Positions 1 through 10,666 of a stretch of 64,000 nucleotides of DNA are shown here, in pieces. The position numbers were made by a program, and so were the translations under genes. Below the pieces are notes generated by a model. That model searched no databases. It saw only the letters and a program-made list of their open reading frames with translations, and was not told the origin of the DNA. Origin of the DNA: Lentinula raphanica (taxonomy: Eukaryota > Basidiomycota > Agaricomycetes > Agaricales > Omphalotaceae). The stretch spans positions 434,001-498,000 of the forward strand of contig JANVFP010000031.1 of assembly GCA_027919835.1 (NCBI GenBank), in the 5' to 3' direction. Numbering within the stretch: the first letter of the stretch is position 1; each line of letters starts with the position of its first letter.

Positions 1-189
1 GAAGCTGAAACTCTTCGTTCTCGCCCTCGGTTTGGGTTGGACTCGTCGGCCTCGGATTCAGGTTCGTCTTTGTTTGGAACGTCAACTTCGTCTGCGATGG
101 TGTGCCGTCTTTCCCATTACTCGTGGTACTTCTTGTCGTCATACGTTTTATATAGTCTCTCTCGTGTGTTGTATGAGGTGTATTTGTGA
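1..189 (+). CDS. possible 3' end of an unrecognised gene (partial)
   Basis: The first reading frame is open from the window edge to a stop at 187-189 and encodes a Ser-rich stretch (LDSSASDSGSSLFGTSTSS) followed by a hydrophobic, Tyr-rich tail. The Ser-rich composition resembles the disordered C-terminus of a fungal protein, but without the upstream part nothing can be assigned. An intron or a different terminal frame cannot be excluded. It is adjacent to an AT-rich, gene-poor stretch, which fits with being the last gene before that stretch. Confidence 0.25.
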   Translation, partial: EAETLRSRPRFGLDSSASDSGSSLFGTSTSSAMVCRLSHYSWYFLSSYVLYSLSRVLYEVYL

Positions 190-465
190 GATACGAGGGT
201 GTAAAGGTGTGATTTACTCTTAATCTGAGCTACTTTGCCTACCGAAGCCTTATTCACCACTTTCTGAGCGTGGGAATAGTCATAGGTGGTGGCAGTACTA
301 GATCAAAGAGCGGTCCTAGACTGTATCTACTGTATTCAATCCTATAATGCTGGAATGATATAACTGGGTAGGGCTGCGAGCTTGCAGCGGCCTCCAACTC
401 TTTTGAACTTATATTGTGTTGTTGACAATCAGGCAAGCCGCAAACCTCAATATGCAACACATTTT

Positions 466-504
466 GCAAACCTGACTGTTGGCAGATAACACAGTCAGGT
501 TTGC
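466..504. repeat. perfect 14-bp inverted repeat (hairpin)
   Basis: GCAAACCTGACTGT at 466-479 is followed after an 11-nt spacer by its exact reverse complement at 491-504. A GCAAACCT half-copy lies just upstream at about 440-447. It could be the end of a small non-autonomous element or a structured regulatory site; no gene is nearby. Confidence 0.6.
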
Positions 505-1268
505 GATGGATGAAGGCACTCAGTGAAAACATGAATACAGTCTTAAGCAAGTTGTGTCAGTCACAGTGACTGCATTTGGGTTGCAGAGGTCTGAGGAAGT
601 GATCAAAGAAAGAGGAGGTTAATATGTTGATGTCAACAATACTCAACTGTAACATAAGTAGATAGTCAAAAATTTCAAACCATGGACTATTCAGGGAGGT
701 TCATGGTTCTTATTGTGTACACTGCACTCTCATTGTGTCTGTTACAATTTTTGCATAGCAATATATGCAACTAACACCTGCATCAGTGAACGGAGCTGGG
801 AGAATGAAAAATCAGCAATGAGATTGAGGTTGCAAGCACATAAATGATAACAGTTCATTATGCCAGTGTTAGGTCTGCCAGTTAGATGCTGTTTTGAATG
901 ATAAAACAAGCATGACAAAAGTGATATATAGCCAAGCTGATGAGAAAATTTGAAATGGATTAACCCAAAAGGGCAAGATAAAGGATTTTGACTCTGTGTT
1001 TTAATGACTACATGACCCTCCTCTAAAGAGTTGGAGATTATACATACACTCTTTTCTTCTTTCCTTTGCATTTCTTTGTTACTCATGGTGTACATATGAT
1101 TTAATGAATACTGAAAGATCCTCCTACAAATACAATGCTCAAAAGAGTCACTGCAAAACCATCCTCAACCTAAGGAAAATTATATCTCTCTAAGCTCAAG
1201 CCTTGATACTTAGCACTTAGCCTTTGAACTTCATAAATTATGATGCACCCTTACTATTATTTACCTAT

Positions 1269-1362
1269 GCATTAATGGGGTAGTGGTAACCTGGGTCGTT
1301 GCCATCCATTGTGCTGTTTAAATTCTTTCGACCCGCCGGGGGTTCGATTCCCCCTTAATGCA
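1269..1362 (+). tRNA. tRNA-Gly(GCC), 23-nt intron
   Basis: The acceptor stem GCATTAA pairs with TTAATGC and is followed by discriminator A. The D arm is GGG-TAGTGGTAA-CCT, the anticodon stem GGTCG pairs with CGACC, and the T arm is GGGGG-TTCGATT-CCCCC. The anticodon loop reads TT-GCC-A and is interrupted after position 37 by an intron (1305-1327), the canonical place for nuclear tRNA introns. Two further genes in this window have the same mature sequence but different introns. Confidence 0.95.
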
Positions 1363-1625
1363 TAGTTACGAATGAGGTAGTAATTTAATTTTTGTATGGT
1401 TGAATCACAATATTTTTTCATATCTTTTTGCTGTATGTATTATTTTATAAAATATTATTTTTTGAAGACAAAATGACCTTGACCTTGACCTTCAGTTGTT
1501 TCAATGTCTGTGTATTTGTTTGAGGTGAGCTGCCACTCATCAAATTATTTTTTCTTGTCTTGTTGATCAATACTTACTATTTTTCAATGCTCATCACTCA
1601 GTATTTATACAGTACTCAATGTATT

Positions 1626-1883
1626 TGTAACCGGCAGCGTTGCCAGTTCTAGGCAGTTAGGGTTAGGTTTAGGGCAGTCAGGTGGATTCTTAGATATTAT
1701 ATAATCTTTGGCCTTATTCTTGTTCACCTCCATTGTGTATACCTCCAATAGATTGGATCTTGTGTACATTGGGTGATCCTTAGTCCCTCTATAGCTGGTA
1801 ACCAGCTCTTATCCCCCCTGGGGGTTGCTGGGCCAGCCCAGTTCTTAACCACCCTGGGGTCTCTGACCCCTCGGACGGTCACA
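1626..1883 (+). mobile_element. solo LTR with 5-bp target-site duplication
   Basis: The 258-bp segment begins TGTAAC and ends GTCACA, so it has the TGT...ACA ends of LTR retrotransposons. It is flanked on both sides by the identical 5-mer GTATT (1621-1625 and 1884-1888). No internal gag/pol sequence is adjacent, so it is a solo LTR left by LTR-LTR recombination. It lies about 260 bp downstream of the tRNA-Gly gene. Orientation is arbitrary. A telomere-like run, GTTAGGGTTAGGTTTAGGG, lies inside it at 1656-1674. Confidence 0.8.
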
Positions 1884-2219
1884 GTATTATTGACAATTGT
1901 ATAATATATTTCAATTGTATTTTTTACCTTGAATATTATATTTATAAAGCTTTTGCATGTTGATCTGAGTACTCAATGAATAATTGAATCATTATTCACA
2001 TCAAGGTTGAAGTTATTGGCTCTGCATAAATATTAAATCCTGCCTTATGACTTCAAATTCACATCAAGATTCAGAATATATCTAGGCTCTACTAGCTCAC
2101 AAAGAGTAATAAAAATCAGAAACTCAGGAGCTACAGGCATATTCATTTCAGACTTTTATCTACAAATCACTAATATCTTTTCCCATGCCATATCAGAAAT
2201 CTGGTAGAGAATATCCTTT

Positions 2220-2365
2220 GACATGAGGCTGACCATGAGGACAGTCAGACTCAATATATTTATATGAGGTAAGTCATGCCAAGAATATACTTGACATGAG
2301 GTAACCCATGAGGCAGTCCAAGTCATAAGGCAACCATGAGGCAAACCATGAGGTAGCCATGAGGC
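2220..2365. repeat. degenerate CATGAGG-rich tandem stretch
   Basis: The heptamer CATGAGG, or a one-base variant, recurs about eight times at irregular 8-20 base spacing, densest at 2294-2365. It is followed by TATATAAGACACCCC near 2396, a TATA-like site. The function is unknown; it could be part of a decayed element next to the fold-back repeat. Confidence 0.45.
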
Positions 2366-2465
2366 CGAATGACTCATATCAGTTCATATAGCTCAGTATA
2401 TAAGACACCCCAGGAACATTTGATACTGTATCTCCTTGTACCCCTGGCACCTCCCCACCTATCCA

Positions 2466-3205
2466 CTATTGATTCAACATCTTTTGACTACACTTGTTGT
2501 TTTTATTTCCCAAAGTCCATTCTAGATTCCTAGTAAGCATATATTTTCAATCCATTGACTGATATTGAATCTAGCTTTGTGATTTCTTCTTGTTCATTGT
2601 CTGATGTCTATCCCAGCTTTGTAACAGCTATGATTACCTGTCTCATTATTGATGTAACATTCCAGACAACATAGCTATATCTTTTTGATGCTTTGCTGAT
2701 ATAATATTCTAGCACTAAAGGTCCATGTGTTGAATTCATAAATTTTTAGATTTCTAGAAATTGTTATTGGTTATAATCCCAGGATAATCTACTTCCTGGT
2801 GAATCAGCTCTGGGTTTGTGTGAGGACTCATTGGTCAACAATACTAATCAATGATCACAGACCCAAAGCTGGTTCACCAGGAAGTAACTTATCCTGGGGT
2901 TATTGCCAATAACAGTTTCTGGAATTCTATAGTAATGATGACATATGGACTTTGGCTGGGATGTTATGTCAGTAAAGTATCAAAAGGGTGTGGCTAAGTA
3001 TTGTTTGGAATATTATGTCAGACAGGCAATCACAGTTGTTACAAGGCTGGAATGGATGTCAGACCATGAACAATGAATGGGAAGGCAATTACAAAGCTGG
3101 GTAGGATGCCAGTTGATAAATTAAAATTTGAAAATATATGCTTACTTCATTTAGACAAGAAAAATGACAAGTGCAGTCAAAAATGCTGAATCAATAGGGT
3201 AGAGA
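2466..3205. repeat. large imperfect fold-back (inverted-repeat) element
   Basis: The left arm (about 2466-2830) and right arm (about 2855-3205) are imperfect reverse complements around a loop of about 30-40 nt centred near 2840. Diagnostic pairs: ATTGATTCAACAT near 2468 with ATGCTGAATCAAT near 3183; AAGCATATATTTTCAA near 2535 with TTGAAAATATATGCTT near 3128; and the core ACTTCCTGGTGAATCAGCT near 2791 with AGCTGGTTCACCAGGAAGT near 2868. There is no coding capacity, so a MITE-like or fold-back transposon relic, or two inverted copies of a short element, is likely. Outer boundaries are approximate. Confidence 0.75.
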
Positions 3206-3436
3206 AGTTTATAAGAAAACACTCTAGAGTCTATATTAGTTTTGTATTGTTGCTATTATAATTTGTAACAGATGTTTAGAAAAAACAATGCTTCATTGAA
3301 ATTCAAATCATTACAGGAAGTTATACATTGTTTATTCACAAACTGTATACTTAGTCTAGACTCTAAATATCATACTCACAACTTACAACTTATAAGAATT
3401 CTGAAGGACAGGAAAAAAACTACCAATTAACATCAC

Positions 3437-3459
3437 ACATGACACAATTTGTGTCATGT
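3437..3459. repeat. 11-bp palindrome
   Basis: ACATGACACAA is followed after one base by TTGTGTCATGT. The perfect palindrome sits about 230 bp beyond the right arm of the fold-back element. No gene is near it. Confidence 0.55.
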
Positions 3460-4874
3460 CACACAATATGTAGGCCTGAGGCAAAATGTTCGTATATTAC
3501 TTAGTACTACCAAGGGACTTGAGTATCCCCCGGGAAAAACTTGTTGAAGCCAAAATATAAGCAAAATAGAATTTTTTGCATCTTTTTTTTATTCATTAAA
3601 AATATAACCCCAGAGAAAACATAATGAACCAAATAAGAGAATTTGAATACAAAATTTGGTCATTTTGACCATTTGGCAATGGGCATTGAGGAAAATGTTT
3701 CACTTTCATTCAATTTTTGCACACAATTTTCTCCCCCAAAGGAAATAGACAATCAGAGCCAGTTGGGGGATCTGAGCACCCACTCATCACCCATTTCTTT
3801 TCTCACTGCTCACTGCTCAGTGGAATTATTATGTAGATTGTTCGTGAGATTTTAGCAAAATTGGGGGAATCTTCCTCATTGGTCAAAGAAGTCAAATCTT
3901 GTATTTAAATTAATTTAATTGGTACATTCTGTAGCTCTCTGAGTCTCAGAGGATAAGATTCTATTTTGCATTACATAATTCTGACATCAAATTTTTCCCA
4001 GGGGGCACCAGGCAAGATAAGCGCCCGACAACTAGCCTGGTTGAAGTTTAAAATTCTAAGGCCTCACATGCACAGCTCCCGCCTACCGCAGTGTTCCAAT
4101 ATGAAGCTTGGGCTTGAAGCTGAGCTTGAATACTGTACAAACTGCGATTGATCAATGAAGCTATGATTTGAACAGTTTGGAAACGTGTAAGGAATCAAAA
4201 TCCACCGGCCTCATTTGGCCGATATGATAATATATGGCAGCGATCCTCTCAAGTCAACCACCATGACACACCCTTCCCTCCATTGATCCCGGTCATTCTC
4301 TCGGACTTGCTCAAAGGATATTTGTTAATCGGACTCGAACTCAATCGATTAATCATTCGCCATGGATTTGCATGGACTGTGATAAACGATACACTAAATG
4401 CCTTGTAAGCGCCTAATGCTTATGCTCGAATAGCCTTGAAATCAAAAACAACAAAACGGCTACGAATGAGCCCGGAGAACCCTGGAGAACCTTTCCAAAC
4501 CTTCCCAAATGTCCTTTGCTGACTCGAGCCAACGTATAGCCGTATAGCCTTAGGCCTCCTCGGAATCTCCGTCGTGTTGGGTAATCCGACAAAACTAAGC
4601 CCCCTCCCTTTCTCAAAAGTTTGCGAAGCGTTACTAGGAGTGCTAGTGATGATTATCTGCAAGATGAACAAGCTGGCTTCCGATAGTCGTGTCGGTGCAT
4701 AACCCATTTGGTCTGACAACACAACTTCAGAAAGTAGGGATCGCATCGTCTGCAAGGCTGGTATAAAATGTGTTCACAGACTGGGATTTGATTCTTCACT
4801 CACTAAGCTCGATTGACTTTTTCTACGTCTTTTCGCTCCTGAAACTCTGATATTGCTCTACGTTCAATAGTATC

Positions 4875-7126
4875 ATGTATTCCAAGAAAACTCCCCAAGC
4901 CCCGCCAATTTCCCGAGGAGGAGCTTGCAACAATTGCAAGTAGGTCGTCGTTTTCATTAGCCCCACTTTTCTGCTGTACGTTTCTACTTTCCTGATTCCC
5001 CTTCCTAGACGACGAAAGATGGTACGTCTACATCTACTTCTGGGTTATCGCAGTTCTCTCTCCCCCTTCTCACGTCGAACTGTCTTCCCCCTTCCAACCC
5101 TCCCCGCCCCTCGCTTCGTGCTTCCCAGAGATGCGATGGCCAAAGACCTATCTGCGGTCCCTGCAGCAAATCCACGTCCCTCGGAGACTGTGAATATGCC
5201 GAGGCGGGATATACGCATGCGGATCGGTTGCAGGAACAGATCAGTGTTCTAGAGACGCGTTTGGAACAGCTTCAAAGCGGACCTTCTAGCTCTAACCAAG
5301 CTCTGGCGCTCCATGATCCATATGCTCCTAGGAGTTCTGGTATGTATGGGTATAGCATGATGTTGACGGTGAGTACTAGTATGCGTTGACAGACTTACCA
5401 TGATACCAGAGCTGAATTGGACCTTTTCAGGAAAAAGATCTGTACGTATATCCAGTTTCTTTTCTCTTTTGCTTCTTTGTTGACGCCGAAGTAGTATGGA
5501 AGCTATCCTCCCTCACCTTTCCCAACTCGGATTCTTCCTCAACTCGTCCAACCTCTTCAACGCTTACTCAAACCCCACTGCAATCGATCCCGCGTACCAA
5601 CCTTCCTCTGCCCTGACAGCCTCGATGGTCCTTCTCGGGGCGCACGTTAGCCATCATTTCAATAGGAACTCCAACATCACATCCGAGATCGTCGAAGGGT
5701 ATCTATCGAACGCAGTTCAAGCTACCTCATTCGGACTCTCTGAACCGCATCCTCACCGGATCCTGCATACCATCCAGGCGAATATTCTTATCGCTCAGTA
5801 CTTCTTTTTGAATAATCGTGCGTTGAAAGGACGATGGCATGTGGATAATGCTGTTTCGCTTGTGCTGAGTGCTCGTTTGCATCTGATTAGAAGTGGTAGT
5901 ACTAGTAGGTCAGCTGGATTACCTAGTACTAGCACCAGTCAAGGCGGGTTTGCGACACAGAATGCCCAGATATGGGAGGAGGGCGAGCAGATCAACGCTA
6001 TGTGGACCGTTTTTGGATTGAACTGTCTGTGGTCGGCAGCAGAAGGGATTCCGGCGTCTATCGCGTATACCACTGATCAAGGGAGGATAGATACACCATG
6101 GCCGTTGGAGAGTGGTGGATACAATGAAGTTAGTTCCAAGCCATAATTCTTCTATTCTCCCTTGAATAATGTCTGAATCTGCTCACCAGGTCACCCTTCC
6201 TCCCGGTTTGAGATCCAGCCACACAGTCCAGCGCTTCCTTTCCGGCTTTCGTGATCAGGCAAATTCGTTATTGGCTCTGTATGTGAAGGGTGCTGTACTG
6301 TATGAACAGACGACGATGTTTCGGCAACGGTATGTGACAGATGGTACTAATAGTGAGTATCAGTCTCGATCCCATTTGTCGTCGAATTGTGTTGACAACG
6401 ATATACTTACTAATTGGCGTTTTCGACACATATAGCTCGATCTCTACTAGCACCTTCTACCACATCCTACAACAACGCTGCTGAGTTCCAAACTTTTCAG
6501 TCCTCGTATCTATCTCTCTCCAACCTCTCGACCGAGCTTCTGAACGATATTCCTCCTATAACCCCCCGATCGCAATTCAACCAGCAAGACAGGATATTAC
6601 GCCTTTTGGTTATCCATATTCTAGTCCGAGTGACTATAATCCGACTTCAGTCTACACTCTGGGTTGACCATCCTTTGCGTCGTCCTGTTTTGTTGGACAT
6701 GGCGAATGGCGTTATGGATTGTTTGTCTAGAGTGGATTTGGATGTGACGATGTTTCTGGACCCTATCATTGCGGTAAGCCTTCTCACTCGAACTTGAATC
6801 TGTATTGTCTGTCTTTGAAATTATATTATATACTGACTCTTTGAGCTTTCTCTACTGACAGATTCTCCTCCGTACCACCGCTGAGGTATTCATTGAAACG
6901 ATCAGGGAGTCCTCTAGCCGTGCCAGTTACTCGAACTCTGCGGAAGTCCAGAACTCTAGCTCTCATTTGAACCAGATTAGGATTGTGATGGCTCGGTTTT
7001 CAGACGTAGTTCCTTTGATGGGTAGGTTCGGCCGTTGAATGAATCGTCTGTCCTAGGATTCTGATGCGTTTCTTCTATGCTATCCTTACTTCCTTAGCCT
7101 CGAAATTGCTCGAGATCGGCGCTTAG
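4875..7126 (+). CDS. Zn2Cys6 fungal-type transcription factor
   Basis: This is a nuclear DNA-binding regulator. The N-terminus carries the binuclear zinc cluster: ACNNCK, then RRKMRCDGQRPICGPC, then GDCEYAE, so six cysteines are spaced as in Gal4-type proteins. The cluster is split by two short introns (after the first CxxC and after RRKM). A heptad-rich segment (ADRLQEQISVLETRLEQLQS) follows and should be the dimerising coiled coil. The middle part (AILPHLSQLGFFLN and onward) resembles the fungal_trans middle-homology region of basidiomycete regulators. I favour a terminal intron at about 7020-7097, ending the protein in ASKLLEIGA at 7126. Reading through it instead would stop at 7038. The gene has roughly eight exons. 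The target is unknown. Confidence 0.85.
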
Positions 7127-7869
7127 CGTTTGATAGTCACCAGATATCAACGATATCGGGATATCATCCAGTTTCATGTCCTTACGACAACGTCTGCTTA
7201 CAGTTAGAGTTAGAAAAGGGTCCCTAATGGGGCGCAATGAGTCAGGATGAGCTAGGATCTCACCCACATTCTGCTTTGCACAATAATGGTTAAATCGGAC
7301 CAATGTTCAAAAAGGGTTCAATAATAAAACGTGCAACGTTAAACGTCGAGCATTCAAACTTTCGAACCGTGCACATGTCCTTAGTATTAGACTCTTCAAT
7401 CTATCCTTTGTCAGATTCGGTCGAAGTCAGAGTCCATTAATCGATAAGCCGAAGGACTGATCAATGCATATGATGCATGAGTCTGTCCTCGATTGTTCAT
7501 ATCGATCTTTTGTGGTGACAGAAACGCGTTTCTCCAAAGCATGTTGGGGCTCTTAATCGCCGTGCTAGCCTTCGTCCTCGTTCATCTGCCTGGAGATGAG
7601 GGGGGTCCGGGTAAAGATGATCAAGGGGATAATGATTCTGAACCAATGAGAGAAGACGACTGATCTTGAATGCTAGGCGCGGCTTTCGTTATACTATCAA
7701 TAACGGAACATCAGCTTGTTGGAACTATCCTTAGTCTTAGCATTGAGTATGTTCAGCATGTTGAAGGCAGACGCTCTATGTAGGAAAGTCTAGAATTATA
7801 AGTATAGAGTTTCCGGGGAAAGACCGAATCTCACTTCAAGTAGTTCTTCATACTCTGTCTTTGACATCC
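7127..7869. other. intergenic region with promoter of the F-box gene
   Basis: The region contains one short ORF, listed separately, and no other coding signal. The last 100 bases before the F-box start are pyrimidine-rich (ATACTCTGTCTTTGACATCC), as is usual just upstream of fungal start codons. Confidence 0.5.
7541..7663 (+). CDS. possible 40-residue peptide with hydrophobic N-terminus
   Basis: The ORF begins MLGLLIAVLAFVLVHLPG, a signal-anchor-like hydrophobic run, and continues into a strongly acidic Gly/Asp/Glu tail ending MREDD. A hydrophobic leader plus charged tail is unusual for random sequence. However, there is no second exon, homologue or clear promoter to support it. It could also be the last exon of an unannotated membrane protein. 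Confidence 0.2.
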   Translation: MLGLLIAVLAFVLVHLPGDEGGPGKDDQGDNDSEPMREDD

Positions 7870-9798
7870 ATGCAGTCCGACACATTGGAAGTAACCATGG
7901 ATTCATCCTCGCAATCTTCGAATCCACCGCAAACCCAAGTCCCTCCTGACACCTCAAGGCCACAATTACCTCCAGAGCTAACCGACTACATTCTCGACTA
8001 CTGCCACAACGACAAAAACACGCTCTGGACCTGCAGCCTTGTCTCCCGATCGTTTAACACGGCGTGTAGATATCACCTCTTCCAAAAGGGTATCGATATC
8101 TCGAATACACCCGAGGTAAGAAAAGATCGTGCAGGTGAGGCTGTCAAGGTCGATGAGGGTAACGAGGATGTGGGCGGCAGCACGGGCAACGCGGGCAGCA
8201 AAGGGAACGAAGCGCACACGTTCCACGACATTGGAACTAAAAACGAGGTAGCCACCTCTTTTGATTATATCAATTGCGCTTCAAGCGCAGCTTCGTTTGT
8301 CCGAACTGTTCTTGTTCCGTCATCTACGGTGGCTGCGTCCTTGCAGGAACTCTCCCTGATCATACGATCTTCGTGGTCCTATTCCCGTTCAACGGCCATA
8401 CCCGCCAATGCATGGCTCGACGAGTTACTAGCGTTGCTGCCCGCAACCAAAACAGTCTCATCTCCTTCGTACGATAACGCCTCGTCTCCTGCAGCAAGAC
8501 CATCATCTCCAACACAGAACCATCTCCGACTCCGAACCCTCCGCATCTTCAGACACGGTGTGGATCTTTCCCCTTTTGCTCGTCGTGCGTTGCATCAAAA
8601 CTTTGCCAACACGGTGACGACTCTGGCATTTTTCGAGACGACGTTGCAAAAGAGGAGTCTGAAGAGTGACATGGAGTGGGTGTGTGGATTTCCGAAATTG
8701 GAGGATTTATTGTTCTACGGGCATCATCATGGAGAAACGTTGGTGAGTAGAAACAGAGACACTGGGAATAGTACGGCTGACGATCACTTGGTTATGGCGG
8801 CACCATCTCTGTGGGGAAAGGCACATCCGGAATCAAGATTTGATTTGGACGAGGCATTAGATGCACAGGGTGCGACAGTTATACGACTTCCGCATACTGT
8901 GCGTAGGCTTCGGTTGGACCTACCAGGATCTGCTTTGGAAGAAATAATGAGGTGGTTGTTAGCACACGGGTCCGGGTCTGAGACGAGAAAGATGAGTTCA
9001 ACAAACGATAAAGATGACGAAGGGGAAAAGCACTTTGGAATTCCACGCATCTCCGCTCTGCATCTTTTCCGAGTGATGCACACGGACTTGCCGGCGTTGA
9101 GAGAATACCTCCGTGTTTGCCAGAACAGCCTTGAAGATTTGATGATGTTTCTGTACCAGAGCAAGACGAATCTGGGTGAGTAAGTTGCTTGGGGATTAAC
9201 TACTCTCCGTTGACTGACTTTGTTCCCAGATGACTTGGACTTATCTTCGCACACCGCTATGCGATCCGTCTTCTTGGCGTCGAATGGATCCAAACCGATG
9301 AAAGTTCTGTATGAGATCCTCCTCACAGTTTCGATGTCGCCTTCTTTTTCCCAAATGAGGAAGATTTACCTTCATATTCACCAATGGCAACTTGTATCAA
9401 CCGAGGATGCGTGGGACTCCTTGGATGACCTGCTTCAAACATTGTTAGAATCATCAAGCTCGTCAGGGAAGTTGCAAATATTTGCCGTCGTGGATGGACG
9501 GAACTGCCACCCTGCTTACGAAGTCGAGGAAGAAGTAGAGGCGACGTTGGGTAGGCTGAGAAAGAGACTGCCTTTGTCGACGTCCAAATTCATGACGCAA
9601 CCGATATCACCCTACGCGCAAGTGAAGGGTACCGGCAATGGTGCCAGATTCACCATGATCAACAATAAAGCAAAGGAGGTATTAGACTACGTTGACGAGG
9701 TTTACGGCCGGATGAGGGTGAGTACTTTCATCAGAAGACACGGGTGATGACTGACGAAACAGCATGAGTTGTTAGACGTTCTGACTTCATTGATCTGA
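7870..9798 (+). CDS. F-box domain protein
   Basis: The N-terminal region, after a Ser/Gln/Pro-rich lead, contains an F-box: LPPELTDYILDYCHNDKNTL, then WTCSLVSRSFNTACRYHLFQ. In other proteins this module binds Skp1 in SCF ubiquitin ligases, so this is probably a substrate adaptor. The rest has the loosely leucine-rich pattern of mushroom F-box proteins (LRTLRIFRHGVDLSPF, RRLRLDLPGSALEE). There are two introns: after NLG at about 9177, and after the YGRMR codons near 9720. The short last exon encodes HELLDVLTSLI. The start is the ATG at 7870, within a pyrimidine-rich context; a second in-frame ATG lies 10 codons downstream. Substrates are unknown. Such F-box genes are highly expanded in Agaricomycetes. 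Confidence 0.8.
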
Positions 9799-9898
9799 CC
9801 GTGAAGGGAGTTATATGTGCAGTTGTCAGCATTGAAAATATAGATGATAGGTAAATGCACGAAGGATAGATGAGATGCAGGGGATAGATCACCCAGGG

Positions 9899-10541
9899 TC
9901 ATGCTTTAGTCAGGTAGAAATCGTATTGTAAGATCATCCACACCAGTGAGACGCCTACACGGTCATGATTTCAGCACATCGAAGGTAGGTACATGCGATA
10001 GAAAAACACACTCACTAGAGACAATGACCGGACTGAGAACAGGTCCATTGAGTTTGGAAGTCTTGAAGATCAGTAGTTCTGAAGTGAAGTGACTGAATGC
10101 AATTAGATATGAGATGATACAGATATCGTAGATACTGCGAAAGATTCAGAGATGAGTTGTCGACGCGTATTTGAGGACGACGGTGCGCGTACGTTTTCTC
10201 GTGAATGTGGTATGCTGCGTAGGCGCGAATCACAGCAGAAGTTATGGTCCAGGTGCCAAAGGTGCGAGCTTGGAGAGGGTTGACTATTATAGCAGAATCC
10301 TTGAGCATAAATTCCCTGTTCAATGGAGTTGCGAACACACCAAGATGAGGAGTTCTCGCATAAAGTCTTTGAGTGAGTTTCAAAGTGGTGTAATTTTGTA
10401 TAGCGTTGAATGTTGCTGCAGAGGCCACTATGAGCTGCCAGATAGGTAGCCAGCCTTCTGACACGGGAAGAACTGAGGAGATATCAGAGTTTAGAAAAGA
10501 CACAGGATGAGAAATAACTTGCAAGATTTGAGAACGTCCAT
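9899..10541 (-). CDS. ERG28: ergosterol biosynthesis scaffold protein Erg28
   Basis: Erg28 is an ER membrane protein that tethers the sterol C-4 demethylation enzymes (Erg25/26/27). After removing GT-AG introns the protein reads GWLPIWQLIVASAATFNAIQ ... TPHLVNPLQARTFGTWTITS ... AVIRAYAAYHIHEKT ... AFSHFTSELLIF ... GPVLSPVIVSSVSLVW, matching the family's NxLQARTFGxWT and HFxSEL blocks and its four hydrophobic segments. The stop is at 9899-9901. The first exon is uncertain. The only nearby ATG (10539-10541, encoding MDVLKS) does not join in phase to the GWLPIW exon through the obvious intron, so the true start may lie further upstream or use an unusual splice. It is divergent from the next gene, with about 125 bp between them. 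Confidence 0.85.
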
Positions 10542-10666
10542 GGCGGGTTGAAGACAAGGTCACGGTGGTGAAGAATCTGAAGAAGGTCAAATGTGCTTAG
10601 TAATCACCGAAATTGAAAACGCCCCGGAGGTTTTTTCTCAATAGACTTCAGTCTTCGCATGCTGCG

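Larger units (their letters stand above)
190..4874. other. AT-rich, gene-poor region with repeats
   Basis: This stretch is visibly richer in A and T than the rest of the window. Apart from the tRNA, solo LTR, fold-back element and small inverted repeats listed separately, I see no protein-coding gene. The few short open frames have no codon logic, no splice-compatible neighbours and no recognisable motifs. The final ~500 bases (about 4.4-4.87 kb) become GC-balanced and probably form the promoter of the Zn2Cys6 gene; a pyrimidine-rich stretch precedes its ATG. Confidence 0.6.

Noticed and set aside
1656..1674. Interstitial telomere-like sequence as evidence of a chromosome end or fusion
   Set aside because: The run is short and imperfect and lies inside the solo LTR, so it belongs to the element.
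2156..2377. 73-codon minus-strand frame at the CATGAGG repeats
   Set aside because: The apparent protein (SW, HG repeats) is just the translated heptamer repeat.
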